Source of the DNA: Candidatus Jordarchaeales archaeon
GTDB taxonomy: Archaea; Asgardarchaeota; Jordiarchaeia; Jordiarchaeales; Freyrarchaeaceae
Assembly (NCBI GenBank): GCA_038889235.1
Contig: JAWAHN010000003.1
Coordinates: forward strand, 257,673 to 321,672
Direction of reading: 5' to 3'
DNA: 64,000 bases
The notes beneath the pieces are model-generated. The model was not told where the DNA came from. It saw nothing but the letters and a program-made list of their open reading frames with translations, and made no database searches. Position 1 is the stretch's first letter. Each line of letters opens with the position of its first letter. The translations under genes were made by a program, and so were the position numbers. Positions 45,115 through 54,779 of the stretch are shown here, piece by piece.

Positions 45115-46551
45115 GTGGGTGGAGTGAGGAGTCCAGAAGAGTATCGGGAAAGTCTTTTCAAAATGAAGCCTAACATATACCTTGAAGGTAGAAAGGTTGG
45201 TAGAGACGACCCGGCGCTTCAGGGAGGAATAAACGTAATATCTAAGACGTTCGAGCTAGTCGACCACCCCGATTTCAGGGACCTGCTAGTGGCGACCTCC
45301 CACTTAACTGGGGAGAAGATAAACAGGTTTACTCATATAAACCGCAGCCCTGAGGACCTCCTCAAGAAGCAGGAAATGATTAGGAAGCTCTGCCACTTGA
45401 CAGGAGGGTGCATACAGAGGTGTATGGGTTGCGACGCCATAAATGCTCTCTCAGTTATAACGTACGAGGTGGACCGAGCGCTCGGAACAGACTACTATAA
45501 GCGCTTCACCAAGTACCTTGAATACTTCCAGAAAAACGACCTCGTGGCTGCCGGGGCGCAAACCGACGTTAAGGGGGACAGGAGCCTTAGACCGCACCAG
45601 CAGAAGGACCCAGACCTCTACGTGCGCGTAGTGAAGAAGACCGATGAGGGAATAGTTGTTAGGGGGGCTAAGAATCACATAACCATGGCGGCCTACGCCG
45701 ACGAGATCATAGTGCTCCCGACGAGGATTATGACGAAGGACGACGCAGACTGGTCAGTTTCCTTCGCCGTTCCGGCCGACGCCGACGGAGTTAAACTCAT
45801 CACTAGGGCTTCGTCCTTTAGGCCACGTAAGAAGTTTAAGGCTCCACTAGCGGAAATAGGCTCCACAGACTCGTTTGTCATATTCGACGACGTCTTCGTC
45901 CCATGGGAGAGGGTCTTCCTGTGCGGCGAGTGGCAGTTCGCGGGGCTTCTCGCACACTTATTCGCGCTCTTCCACAGGCATAGTTACACCGGATGTAAGC
46001 CAGCTCTCTTCGACATAATAATGGGGGCAGCCGCGCTGGTTGCAGACTATAACGGTGTCGCCGACAAACCCCACGTCAGGTCGAAGCTTGCCCACTTAAT
46101 CAGCCTAAGCGAGCTAGTCTACGCCGCAGGAATAGCTTCGGCGGTCAAGTCGCAGATCTATGGGTCTGGAACTTGCGTGCCGAACGTAGTATACGCCAAC
46201 GTAGGCAGAAGACACGCGGGGCTAAACGCCCATAACGCCATAGAGATTCTCACAGACCTTGCTGGTGGACTCCCAGCGACGCTGCCTTACGAAGAGGAGT
46301 TCATAAACCCTGAGACCGCTCCGCTGCTGGAGAAATATATAGCAAGGCGCTCAGGGGTTCCACCGGAAAACGTACACCGGTGCTTTAGAATGCTGTCAGA
46401 CATGCTTTGCTCCTCCCTAGGAGGCGTGATGGCCGTCGCAGACGTGCACGGGGGAGGCTCGCCCGTCATGGAGGAAATAGCCATACTGGCAACATACGAC
46501 ATAGAAGAGAAGAAGAAAATAGCAAAATACCTAGCGGGAATAAAGGACTAG
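45115..46551 (+). CDS. abfD: 4-hydroxybutyryl-CoA dehydratase
   Basis: 478 residues, in the HpaB/4-hydroxyphenylacetate 3-hydroxylase superfamily. The four [4Fe-4S] ligands that distinguish 4-hydroxybutyryl-CoA dehydratase from HpaB are present: Cys99 and Cys103 (GGCIQRC) and the pair His287/Cys294 (HRHSYTGC), the H-x6-C spacing of the clostridial enzyme. FAD-site features include KNHITMAAYADEIIVLP. The enzyme converts 4-hydroxybutyryl-CoA to crotonyl-CoA through a ketyl radical, a key step of the 3-hydroxypropionate or dicarboxylate/4-hydroxybutyrate carbon-fixation cycles. Start GTG 45115; GTG 45124 is also possible. It is followed by the broken FAD-oxidase gene. Confidence 0.88.
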   Translation: MGGVRSPEEYRESLFKMKPNIYLEGRKVGRDDPALQGGINVISKTFELVDHPDFRDLLVATSHLTGEKINRFTHINRSPEDLLKKQEMIRKLCHLTGGCIQRCMGCDAINALSVITYEVDRALGTDYYKRFTKYLEYFQKNDLVAAGAQTDVKGDRSLRPHQQKDPDLYVRVVKKTDEGIVVRGAKNHITMAAYADEIIVLPTRIMTKDDADWSVSFAVPADADGVKLITRASSFRPRKKFKAPLAEIGSTDSFVIFDDVFVPWERVFLCGEWQFAGLLAHLFALFHRHSYTGCKPALFDIIMGAAALVADYNGVADKPHVRSKLAHLISLSELVYAAGIASAVKSQIYGSGTCVPNVVYANVGRRHAGLNAHNAIEILTDLAGGLPATLPYEEEFINPETAPLLEKYIARRSGVPPENVHRCFRMLSDMLCSSLGGVMAVADVHGGGSPVMEEIAILATYDIEEKKKIAKYLAGIKD

Positions 46552-46772
46552 AACAAACCCTTCACACTTTTTCTTTAGAGCGGAAAAGTGGGCGCGCCTC
46601 GCTTTGGCACTTAAACCCGGGTACAAAAAGGGCGTTGACTCTGGCTTTTTTGAGTGTCGTCAAACTCTGAAGGGGGTTATCGCTCCGGCGTGACTTAACC
46701 GTCTCTGCTAGCTTTCAACCAGTTTGGAGAGCTGGCTGGAAGCAATGCTAATCGGCTTTTTTGGACGACAAA

Positions 46773-46784
46773 ATTTAAATAAAG
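46773..46784 (+). promoter_or_regulatory. TATA box of the FAD-oxidase gene
   Basis: AATTTAAATAAA lies about 28 nt before the expected transcript start near 46803. A 26-nt leader then carries GGAGG before GTG 46829. Confidence 0.45.
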
Positions 46785-46828
46785 AACGTAGAATGTTGAT
46801 TCGAAACCGTGGTCTTGGAGGAGTTGAT

Positions 46829-48334
46829 GTGAGCTACAACCACGTTACGCCTGACATAGTTAAGGCGCTTGAAAGCATAGTTGGCAAGGAATATGTTTCA
46901 GCTGACATAGCGATGAGGCACAGTTACCTCTCAAAGGGAATTATGGGGCTCGAAGCCACAGTGCCTGAAGTTGTTGTGAGACCGAAGTACGTGGAAGAGG
47001 TACGGAAGATCCTTGTGCTCGCAAACGAGAACCACATACCTGTAACCCCGGCCGCGGGAGGACTAAGCGGAGGATACGCTGCCCCCCTAATCCAGCCGGG
47101 AGGAATACTCCTAGACCTTTCACGAATGGACCGCATAATAGAGGTCAACACCGATGCAAGATACATGGTGATTGAGCCGGGGGTAAGGAGCGGCAAGGTC
47201 TGGGCGTACTTCAGAAAGGCAATGTGAACGCATTGCCCTGAAAAATACTACCCAGACTGGGCACCCCCGGTTCCTGACGGAGCTCCACCAGCCGCAACGG
47301 TGGTAGGCGACGCTCTTGAAAGAGGATTCAGCTTGGTGACAGCTAGGTATGGCCCGCAGGCTGACATGGTCCTCGGCATGGAGGTCGTGCTCCCAACAGG
47401 TGAGATAATCAGGACTGGGAGCTGGTCTATACCGGGAGCAAAGCCTTTTTACAGGTGGGGTCCTGGGCCGAACTTTGACGGCCTCTTCCTAGGAGCACAA
47501 GGTACTATGGGCGTTGTCACCAAGCTGGCCATAAAGATAGTCCCACACCCGCAGTACAAGACGATAGTTGCTTACGGCATGGACAACCCGTACGACATGC
47601 AGGACTTCACGCTCGAGGTTTCGAAGTACGAGCTCGGCATAGCGGACCACATAGTGATGGTTCAGGGAGGGAACTGGCCGCTCGTTATGACCAGGTGGCC
47701 GAAGGAGAAGGTTCCAACCGACTACGAATTCTACAAGAAGCTTGGCATACCCCCGTGGTGGATGAACTTCGAGATATGGTGCCACAGCAAGGAGGAGCTG
47801 GACTTTACCGTAAACAAGATCCACGAGCTGGCTAAGGAGTACAATGCTAAGACGGGCCACGAGATAAAGGAGTGGAAGTTGCACCCCAAGCAGATAGCTA
47901 GCAGGCTTAAGAAGCCTAACAAGATAGCCATACCCTACTCGCTGTGGGAGGCGGGCTTCCTCTTCATAACGTGGTACACTCCGTGGAAGGACTGCGCCGA
48001 GTTCGCGGAGATATATAACCAGAAGCTTGTAGAGTACGGGTTCCCGCCAGTCATGTGGATAGCTAGCATTGACCACTGCAGGCAAGCCATATGCATGCCC
48101 ATAGTCTGCTTCAACTACACTAACCCGGACGACGTGCGACGCGTGCAGGAAGTGAACAGAGTCACAACAGAGATATTCCTGGAGAAAGGATGGCTTAACT
48201 ACAGGCCTGACCCGTACGTGCACGCCCCGCTGACGTTTGCTAGGGCGAAGGCGTACTACGACATGTTGCTGAAGTTCAAGAAAATCCTAGACCCGAACAT
48301 GATACTCCACCCAGGAAGGCTCTGCATGCCTTAA
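46829..48334 (+). pseudogene. VAO-type FAD-linked oxidase interrupted by an in-frame TGA
   Basis: Read from GTG 46829 (behind GGAGGAG), the frame stays open to 48334 except for TGA at 47225-47227 (codon 133); full length would be about 501 residues. The first part is the FAD-binding PCMH domain (VVRPKYVEEVRKILVLANENHIPVTPAAGG, then DLSRMDRIIEVNTDARYMVIEPGVRSGKVW). After the stop comes the conserved VVGDALERGFSLVTARYGPQADMVLGMEVVLPTGEIIRTG and the C-terminal substrate domain, in the same frame. In the family, that second block follows closely on the first, so the gene was one unit. Possible substrates are 2-hydroxyacids or p-cresol-like alcohols. It is either a pseudogene or read through; CGA to TGA would be a single transition. 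Confidence 0.75.
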
Positions 48335-48664
48335 ACCACCCTTTACTCCTACTTCTTTTTAGAGAAACACTCTCAGCTCATGACGGCAGGTTTCCCCCTT
48401 TTCTACTAGTCTTTTTGCTGGTATTCCCGGGTTTGAAGTTGCTGTTAAGAGTGGGATTTTCCTTTTCCAGGAGTTGCGCCTTTGAAGGGTTTAGTGAAAA
48501 ACGTGACTAGAGTATTGTTGGCTGTAGCGTGTCGTCTTTTTGATCGACAGTGCTGTAGGCTTCGTAGCGGCTTCTGCGTGCACGTTGTGCCTTCGAAGTT
48601 TGTGATGGCGGTGTGTTTTTGGGCGTTAGCTCTGCCTTACGTCATCCAGGTTTATGCTTCTTTT
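48335..48664. other. intergenic, 330 nt
   Basis: Between the FAD oxidase and the large membrane-protein gene (convergent). No terminator hairpin is obvious. A T-run at 48353-48359 is close to the FAD-oxidase stop. No coding signal seen. Confidence 0.35.
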
Positions 48665-51391
48665 TTAGCCTATTGTTGCGGCTAGCAGTGGAAAGGTGCT
48701 CCAGTATATTTGGGGTGAAATGTACGCTTCGATCACCGCTGCGGTTGTGAACATGGCTGCGGATGCTAGTAGTGCTATCGCCAGCCTTCTTGACTTCAAC
48801 ATGTTTTTCGCTTGTTCTAGGAACATGTCGGGATTGTCTGCGGCTGGCGAGAGTGTTCTAGCTACTGAGAGGCCGATTGCTGTTGCAAGGATCGCCGCCG
48901 GTATTTCGATTACTCCGTGTGGCAGTATGGAGACGAGGAAGGGGTATCCGCCTTTTCCTCCAAGCCAGAGGAAGGTGACCGACTCGATCATGTAGAGGCC
49001 AGCTATCACGAAGGCTGTTGAAAGTATTTCGAGCGTGCAGAGGGAGTAGAGGGAAGACTTCACGAGCGTGGGGGTGAAGGGCGCTTCTTTGTGGACGAGC
49101 TTGTACATCGCTGCTGCAGTTAGGGGTATTACCAGCATTGCTATTGGTGTGAACTGGTCGTCGAAGAGCAAGTATTCCGCCACGAAAAACCCCGCCCCGA
49201 GAATGTACCATTCGACGCCACGTGTCCCACCCTTTGACGCTGCGCGGATGCCCATTACCACGATCCAGAATGCTAGTGCTCCTACGGCTGACAGAACGCA
49301 CCTGTTGAGGTTATGGGTCAATATTATCGGGAGGTTGTTCTCCAGCATCCATGAGGGGACGTGGATTAGTAATGCCAAGAGCCGGGGTATTAGCGTGTAG
49401 TTGAGGTACAGCCAGTACTCTACTCCTTCAGGGGCTGCGATCTCTAATATCACCGCCTTAAAGAGCCACACTGCGGTGAAACCGGCTAGGTAGTAGAGGG
49501 TGAACGCTGTGAACGTGGTTACAACTAAGCCCGCGGCGAACGCTGCGGAGCTCAGAACCACGTCCCTTAACGTTAGCTTGAACAACTCCACTCTGGTTAG
49601 CGCCTCAACTTTCTCCAGAACGGGTTTTACCACTGGTGGCTTAGCCGGCCTAGCGTAATAAGCGATGTACGCTACGAGCATCGTCGAAAGAATCCATATT
49701 GGTAAGTCGAAGAAAGCCATGTACGCCATTTGGACTATAAAAGCGGAAAAGTAGTTTCCACTGAAGTATGACGCCGGCTCCATTGTTTCTGGGAGGGTTA
49801 TGATAGGCCTGTTTACGGCTAGAACGCCCATGACCGGAGAAACTATGTAGGAAGGCACGTGTCCGACAAGGGGGGTGCTGACGGAGGGAATACTCCACGA
49901 GGCGACAGCTGCCACGAGCGCCGATACGGAGGCGATCCACTCGGGTTTAACTTCCTGTGTAGCAAAGTACCCTGCGGCTCCTCCTAGGAGGAGCTTGAGC
50001 GCCATGGTTACGAGGACTGTTAAGAAGACCCATATTGAGAGAGGTGTCAGGAGGGAGGGGGAGAGGGGTGGGAGGCCTTGTTGAAGTGCGAGGCTTGAGA
50101 GCTTTGGGTATACTGCAAGGGTGTAGTATATTGCAGTTGAGGCTAAGGGGAGGTCGTAGGTTCCCGTAATTAGAGCAGAAGCCGTCGAAAGGATGACGTA
50201 GAAGGTTATGAATGCAAGCGTGCCGAGAGAGATTCCTAAAGCTGTTGCCTCAGCTAGGTCAACACCTTTTAGCTCACGGATCTTTTCATAGAAGTTCACC
50301 ACGAGAGAGTAGGATTTGTGGTAGAGGTTGAGGGCGAATTTTTCGAAGAGGGGTAGGAGGACTACTGCAAAAACGATGGACGCGGTGTTCGCGAGTGTTA
50401 TCCTTAAGAGCATGTAGACGTTTACTCCTTGAAAAGAGGGTATTAGCGCTGAGGCTACTAGTCCGAGGAGGGGGTCTTGCGCTGAGAGGCTAACTATCAG
50501 GTTATGCCTTAAAACTTGCAGTGCTACATAGAAGTGTCCCTGCGTTAGCAAGCTGTAAGCTATGTTTCCTATTCTCTCCAGCGAAAGGAAAATGTTGAAG
50601 TATGTGAATGGGCCGACAACGTTTCTCATCAGCTTTTCTCCCAGGTCCACCTCCCCGCACTTCACGCCCCCTATTTTCGCAAGCCTTGACGATGCGAGGT
50701 AAGAGAACCTGTAGAGAAGCATTATGTATATGGCTATGTTGAGGCCAAACCCGCCCACTACTCCCATGTTGTAGTAGTTTTCCAATATTAAGCTGAAGGA
50801 GACTATGGCAGGCAGCGTGACCAAGCCTATTACTAAGTAGTCCTTAACGACGCCTACCCCTGAAACTGCATCAAGTGGATTAGCTGGGATCTTGGTGAAA
50901 ACTACCGCCTTAGCTCTGTCCTTAAATGAGCCACCTAATTTCCTTTCAAATATTAGCAGCCTGATGAGTAAAGTAAATACTCCTAGGAAAGCTGAGAAAA
51001 GGGCGACGAACGCCCAAAGGATGAACGTGTGAAGCGTGCTGGCAGCGTACTGGGTTAGCAGCGTCAAAAAATGGAAGGCAAAGGCGCCCAGAAGGCTTTC
51101 AGTAGAATATATTAGGAACTCCTCGAAGCCCACACTATGGGTGGTGAGGCAGGATATCAACAAGTTCTCGTAGCTGACGTTCTCGAAGTGAGCTATAAGC
51201 ACGTTGCCGGTGTTAAGCGCACCCACCGTCAGTGAAACCACGACCGCCGCGTCAACAAATGATTTGAACCTCCCCGCCCAACCCCTCACCAACGCCAGCA
51301 TGGCAGCCAGGAACAGTGCGGGGGCCATGTTCAGCACCACAGTTAAAGCAACGTTCACCGTAAGCAACTCAAGCAGACCAGTCAAGTTCAC
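48665..51391 (-). CDS. 908-residue multi-pass membrane protein with SpoIIM/DUF95-like C-terminus
   Basis: Starts at ATG 51391. At least 20 hydrophobic membrane-spanning stretches are visible. The last 180 residues contain SILPHGVIEIPAAILATAIGLSVARTL, the HG-x-x-EIPA segment typical of the stage II sporulation protein M (DUF95) family, after a membrane segment with LEILSTAFVIAGLYMIESV. The rest is unrecognised. SpoIIM family proteins in bacteria take part in membrane remodelling; the role in archaea is unknown. Its size is far above the usual 200-330 residues of DUF95 proteins, so this is a fusion or an extended form. Transcribed alone; a long spacer lies upstream. Confidence 0.7.
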   Translation of the reverse strand: MNLTGLLELLTVNVALTVVLNMAPALFLAAMLALVRGWAGRFKSFVDAAVVVSLTVGALNTGNVLIAHFENVSYENLLISCLTTHSVGFEEFLIYSTESLLGAFAFHFLTLLTQYAASTLHTFILWAFVALFSAFLGVFTLLIRLLIFERKLGGSFKDRAKAVVFTKIPANPLDAVSGVGVVKDYLVIGLVTLPAIVSFSLILENYYNMGVVGGFGLNIAIYIMLLYRFSYLASSRLAKIGGVKCGEVDLGEKLMRNVVGPFTYFNIFLSLERIGNIAYSLLTQGHFYVALQVLRHNLIVSLSAQDPLLGLVASALIPSFQGVNVYMLLRITLANTASIVFAVVLLPLFEKFALNLYHKSYSLVVNFYEKIRELKGVDLAEATALGISLGTLAFITFYVILSTASALITGTYDLPLASTAIYYTLAVYPKLSSLALQQGLPPLSPSLLTPLSIWVFLTVLVTMALKLLLGGAAGYFATQEVKPEWIASVSALVAAVASWSIPSVSTPLVGHVPSYIVSPVMGVLAVNRPIITLPETMEPASYFSGNYFSAFIVQMAYMAFFDLPIWILSTMLVAYIAYYARPAKPPVVKPVLEKVEALTRVELFKLTLRDVVLSSAAFAAGLVVTTFTAFTLYYLAGFTAVWLFKAVILEIAAPEGVEYWLYLNYTLIPRLLALLIHVPSWMLENNLPIILTHNLNRCVLSAVGALAFWIVVMGIRAASKGGTRGVEWYILGAGFFVAEYLLFDDQFTPIAMLVIPLTAAAMYKLVHKEAPFTPTLVKSSLYSLCTLEILSTAFVIAGLYMIESVTFLWLGGKGGYPFLVSILPHGVIEIPAAILATAIGLSVARTLSPAADNPDMFLEQAKNMLKSRRLAIALLASAAMFTTAAVIEAYISPQIYWSTFPLLAATIG

Positions 51392-51986
51392 AGAGGACCC
51401 CCACTACCTTTAACATAGGAAAACACGACTGCTCAAAATTTAGCATTTTTGTGGCGGCGTTGGCTATTAAGGAACAATCCCCGCCTGCAAGTTTCTAATC
51501 TGGAAGGTATTCTACTTATAAGCTTTTGTAGCTGTTACTCCTTCGCCGGCCGAAATAACGTGGTTTCACCGCTAACAACCAGTAGGCTCACATTCTCCTG
51601 ATCTCCCGAATCATCCAGAGATCTATCACGCAGTAGTTATTAATAGTGCGGGTGGAAGTGAAAGGGTTAAAGCCGTTCCACTGGTGTCGTAGAGTTTTTG
51701 GTGTAGAACGAGAGGGAGGAGAGACCTAGATAGGGCGGATATTGCGGTGGATGCTACTGGTGCGAGCAAGAGCAACGAGCTCCCCTTTGTAGTTTTCCTT
51801 TGCAACAATCTTTGTCAGCGACCAGACTTCACTATTAGCCCTTGTAGTAGCCGAAAACCCCGGGTTACATATGGGAACATAGAATCCTAGGAAAGGAGGG
51901 GAGGGGCTGCTTTAAACCTCAAATTGCCCGTGTTTTCCCCTTCTCCAAAAGGATTTAACCGTCTAAGCTAAAATTTTTTGAGGGTG
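51392..51986. other. divergent intergenic region, 595 nt
   Basis: Between the large membrane protein (minus) and nfeD (plus). Two AT-rich spots (51500-51535 and 51900-51985, with AAAATTTTTT) are possible promoters. No gene or RNA was recognised. Confidence 0.3.
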
Positions 51987-52502
51987 ATGGTGTTGGCCGT
52001 TGAGTGGTGGCTTCTCAACATAATAGGATCCCTAATTCTCCTCGCTTTAGGCGTCATCTTGATGCTTGCTGACGCTAAGCTTGGAACAGGACTGGTGTCC
52101 CTTATAGGGGCAGTGTGCGCCTTCATGGCGGTTGTCATTCTAATCCCCACTCAAACACCCCCGCAAAACCAGGATTTTGTGATACTCGTGAGAAACGTGA
52201 TGTTAGCGTGCAGCATTGTGGCCACAGGGTTCTTCCTCTTCGTGAGCTACAAGGCTTACGAGGCTAAGCGGCTTAGGGACAAAGTAGGCATAGATTCAAT
52301 AGTCGGCGAGAGAGGGGTGGCGAAAACAGAGCTCAAACCTAAGGGGGTTGTCAACGTTAAAGGGGAGCTGTGGTCCGCTGTAACTGAAAGCGGCGAACAG
52401 GTTGCCGAGGGAGAGGAAGTCGAGGTGGTAGGGTACGAGGGGATAACACTCATAGTGAGGCCTGTGGGGAGGAGGACGGCGTTGAAGTGGAAGCCTAGTT
52501 GA
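51987..52502 (+). CDS. nfeD: NfeD-like membrane protein (short type)
   Basis: 171 residues from ATG 51987; TTG 51993 is an alternative, since the ribosome-site sequence GAGGGTG sits close. Three membrane helices (LLNIIGSLILLALGVILML, then GLVSLIGAVCAFMAVVILI, then LACSIVATGFFLFVSYKAY) are followed by an OB-fold domain with ELKPKGVVNVKGELWSAVTESGEQVAEGEEVEVVGYEGITLIVRP, the typical NfeD end. Short NfeD proteins partner with stomatin-like (SPFH) proteins, but no stomatin gene is in the window. Confidence 0.85.
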   Translation: MVLAVEWWLLNIIGSLILLALGVILMLADAKLGTGLVSLIGAVCAFMAVVILIPTQTPPQNQDFVILVRNVMLACSIVATGFFLFVSYKAYEAKRLRDKVGIDSIVGERGVAKTELKPKGVVNVKGELWSAVTESGEQVAEGEEVEVVGYEGITLIVRPVGRRTALKWKPS

Positions 52503-52581
52503 GAATCGCGTAGGTTGGCGTCTCACTGCTGCTGAGACTGGGACGCCGTCTCGGTGTTTAGCTTTCATCCGGTAGGCTGTG

Positions 52582-53001
52582 CTAGGGCCTCCACCTGCCA
52601 TCCCTGATCAAGTTTCCCGGAGTGCACAGTTTTATAATGTAGGGGTTTCTCGGGTTGCCGACGTAGACCCATGCCTCCTTTTCGCCTCCCCCAAGGAGGA
52701 AGACCTTAACCCTCTTCCTTATGAAAAGCGAGCCTGGGTCTGACTCGTCGTACCCCTCGTAGTAGTCTATCTGTTTTATGATGGACGCGAAACTACTTAA
52801 CTTGAAGAGTTTCCCGTAAACCCTGAAGCCTTCGGGGTCCTCTATGAATACGGGGAACCAGCCAGCCTTGTAGAGCCGCCCTATGATGAAGCCGTCCTCC
52901 ACGCTGGCAGGCTCGACACCCCACCTCCTCTTGAGAAACGAGGTGTCCATCAGAGTTCCATAGGCAAACAAGTAGTCGGTGTCAGCCAAAAGCTTGTGCA
53001 C
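52582..53001 (-). CDS. gamma-glutamylcyclotransferase-like protein (AIG2/GGCT family)
   Basis: 139 residues. It opens with the GGCT fingerprint FAYGTLM, continues with SVEDGFIIGRLYKAGWFPVFIEDPEG, and has the acidic catalytic segment IDYYEGYDESDP, the Glu of which is the usual base. The C-terminus is VYVGNPRNPYIIKL. Family enzymes release 5-oxoproline from gamma-glutamyl amines or peptides; the physiological substrate here is unknown. Cytoplasmic. Starts at ATG 53001; its upstream region is shared with the HAD gene. Confidence 0.83.
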   Translation of the reverse strand: MHKLLADTDYLFAYGTLMDTSFLKRRWGVEPASVEDGFIIGRLYKAGWFPVFIEDPEGFRVYGKLFKLSSFASIIKQIDYYEGYDESDPGSLFIRKRVKVFLLGGGEKEAWVYVGNPRNPYIIKLCTPGNLIRDGRWRP

Positions 53002-53102
53002 CCCCAGCGGGGGTTAGGCGTCAAATTAATAAATTTTTTGCAAGCTTAATTGTTTTACCTTTATAGTGTCTCCCAGGAAAGCCCCGGGGAGAAGGAGACC
53101 CC

Positions 53103-53717
53103 TTGATTGAGGGAATAATATTCGACATGGACGGCGTCCTGGTAGCTTTGAACGTGAGCTTGGAGGAAATGGTGAAGAAGGTTGAGGAAAAGTCTCAGGT
53201 TCAGGTGGAGCCTTTGGGGTTCCGCTGGGTGCTGGAGCGCGCTATGAAGGACAGGGAGTTTTACAGGGAGGTCATGGAGGCCTTAGATGAGCTTGAGGTG
53301 TCGGCTGTCAGGGAGCGCATGACTGTCTTTCCGGAAACCAAGAGAGTTGTAACTTACTTGGGAGAGCGTTACCCCTTAGTCCTCGTCACGCTGCAGGGGA
53401 GGAGGGCGGCTGAAATGGTGCTGGAGAAGCTGGAAATTAGGCGGTTCTTCAAGTTCGTGTTCACGAGGGAAGACTCTTTTTTCAGGAAGGAGCAGATAGA
53501 GAAGGCTGTCCAAGCCCTTGGAGTGGACAAGGAGAGAGTGCTCGTGGTTGGGGATAGAAGAAGCGACAAGGTGGCGGCGGAGGAAGTTGGGTGCAAAGTC
53601 GTCATAGTTAGGAGGAAAAAGCAGGCTGCAGTTGAAGGGGTCGACGTGATTAGCTCGCTCGACGAACTTCCAAAAGTGATAGAGCGCATGAGTAGAGGAG
53701 GCGGTGAGCTACCATAA
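53103..53717 (+). CDS. HAD-superfamily hydrolase
   Basis: 204 residues from TTG 53103. Motif I is IIFDMDGVLV with the nucleophile Asp, motif II is VLVTLQGRRA, and motif IV-like VGDRRSDKVAAEEVG completes the HAD active site. A helical cap spans about 25-75. It resembles small-molecule phosphatases such as phosphoglycolate phosphatase. The substrate is unknown. It is followed 24 nt downstream by a membrane protein gene, so cotranscription is likely. Confidence 0.83.
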   Translation: MIEGIIFDMDGVLVALNVSLEEMVKKVEEKSQVQVEPLGFRWVLERAMKDREFYREVMEALDELEVSAVRERMTVFPETKRVVTYLGERYPLVLVTLQGRRAAEMVLEKLEIRRFFKFVFTREDSFFRKEQIEKAVQALGVDKERVLVVGDRRSDKVAAEEVGCKVVIVRRKKQAAVEGVDVISSLDELPKVIERMSRGGGELP

Positions 53718-53741
53718 AGTTTAAAGCCCAGTGCCCGGCAC

Positions 53742-54404
53742 TTGAACCTTGACCTCCCAGAGGTGGTTAGTCTCATGGTCGATGCGCTGGAAAGGGTCAG
53801 GCGGCGCCTATCCCACCTCACGGTTGAAACAGGCATAGAAGTCATGGACGTCTCCTTCGCTTTGCTACTAGTCCTCACTATAATACTCTTCTTCCTCAAC
53901 GTTATACTTCTCCCCAAAATTGTCATCTTCACCCGTAACCCCTATCTGAACGTTTTCGGCGCCTACTACGCTCTTCAGCGCCTAGCACTAAATGATGAGC
54001 TCCTAGCCTTCTTTTCCGCCCTCATAGCTGCTCCAACACCACTAACACTTTTCATCGCGCTTCGCATAAGGCGCTTCAAGGATAGCGCAAACTTCGGCGA
54101 AGCATGGAGCAAAACAGTGAGCTCGCTGAAGCCGGAGGAGGGCGGGTTAAGGGGAAAGGCAACCATGGCACTAGTAGTTCTAGCGATAGCGCTAATTGTA
54201 GCCCCATTCGCGGCCATAACCACCCTTCAACCGATAATAGTGGACTACGCCCTCTCAAACCTCGCCCCCCAATGGTACCAGTTCAACGTGACAAGCATCA
54301 CCCTATCACTAATCTTAGCGTACGCGGCATCAAAGCTAAAGAGAGAAACTGAGGGTAAAGAAATATCACAAAACATGGAAAAACAACGCGGGAAAGCAAG
54401 TTAG
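53742..54404 (+). CDS. membrane protein of unknown function
   Basis: 220 residues starting at TTG 53742. Four to five hydrophobic stretches (SFALLLVLTIILFFLNVILL, LLAFFSALIAAPTPLTLFIAL, ALVVLAIALIVAPFAAITTL, ITLSLILAYAAS) and a basic cytoplasmic C-terminus. Not a family I recognise; no conserved catalytic residues seen. It follows the HAD gene with 24 nt between. Confidence 0.65.
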   Translation: MNLDLPEVVSLMVDALERVRRRLSHLTVETGIEVMDVSFALLLVLTIILFFLNVILLPKIVIFTRNPYLNVFGAYYALQRLALNDELLAFFSALIAAPTPLTLFIALRIRRFKDSANFGEAWSKTVSSLKPEEGGLRGKATMALVVLAIALIVAPFAAITTLQPIIVDYALSNLAPQWYQFNVTSITLSLILAYAASKLKRETEGKEISQNMEKQRGKAS

Positions 54405-54533
54405 AGGGGCAAGCCACGACGCGCGCATCCCGCAACATAAGTTTCAAGGTTCACATAGAGGTAAATACGTAACCCTTCCTTACCATCAAAGCTGTTGCGT
54501 TAAGACGCACTCCGCCATGCCAGCCGATTTCAC

Positions 54534-54761
54534 CTACCATCTGGGAATTCTCTTGAGGGCATCCTCAATCACCCATGCCGGGATCTTAACTTTTGATAGT
54601 TCCTCCACCTTTCTGGACAAGAACTCGGCCACCTCACCCAAACTAGCGTTCGGCTTAACCTCTCCCATCATGCTCACAGCTATTCTAGCAGTAGCCTTAT
54701 CCACCCCAAGCTCCTCAAGCACCCTCACCAAAAACTCATACCACTCTCTCCAGCCCTTCAT
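54534..54761 (-). CDS. small helical protein
   Basis: 75 residues from ATG 54761 behind GGGGTGGTGTG. Helical throughout (EWYEFLVRVLEELGVDKATARIAVSMMGEV, then SLGEVAEFLSRKVEELSKV), with a Trp-rich start. The frame has good coding character, but the family is not recognised. It marks the left edge of the AT-rich, gene-poor region. Confidence 0.5.
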   Translation of the reverse strand: MKGWREWYEFLVRVLEELGVDKATARIAVSMMGEVKPNASLGEVAEFLSRKVEELSKVKIPAWVIEDALKRIPRW

Positions 54762-54779
54762 CACACACCACCCCAGCAA

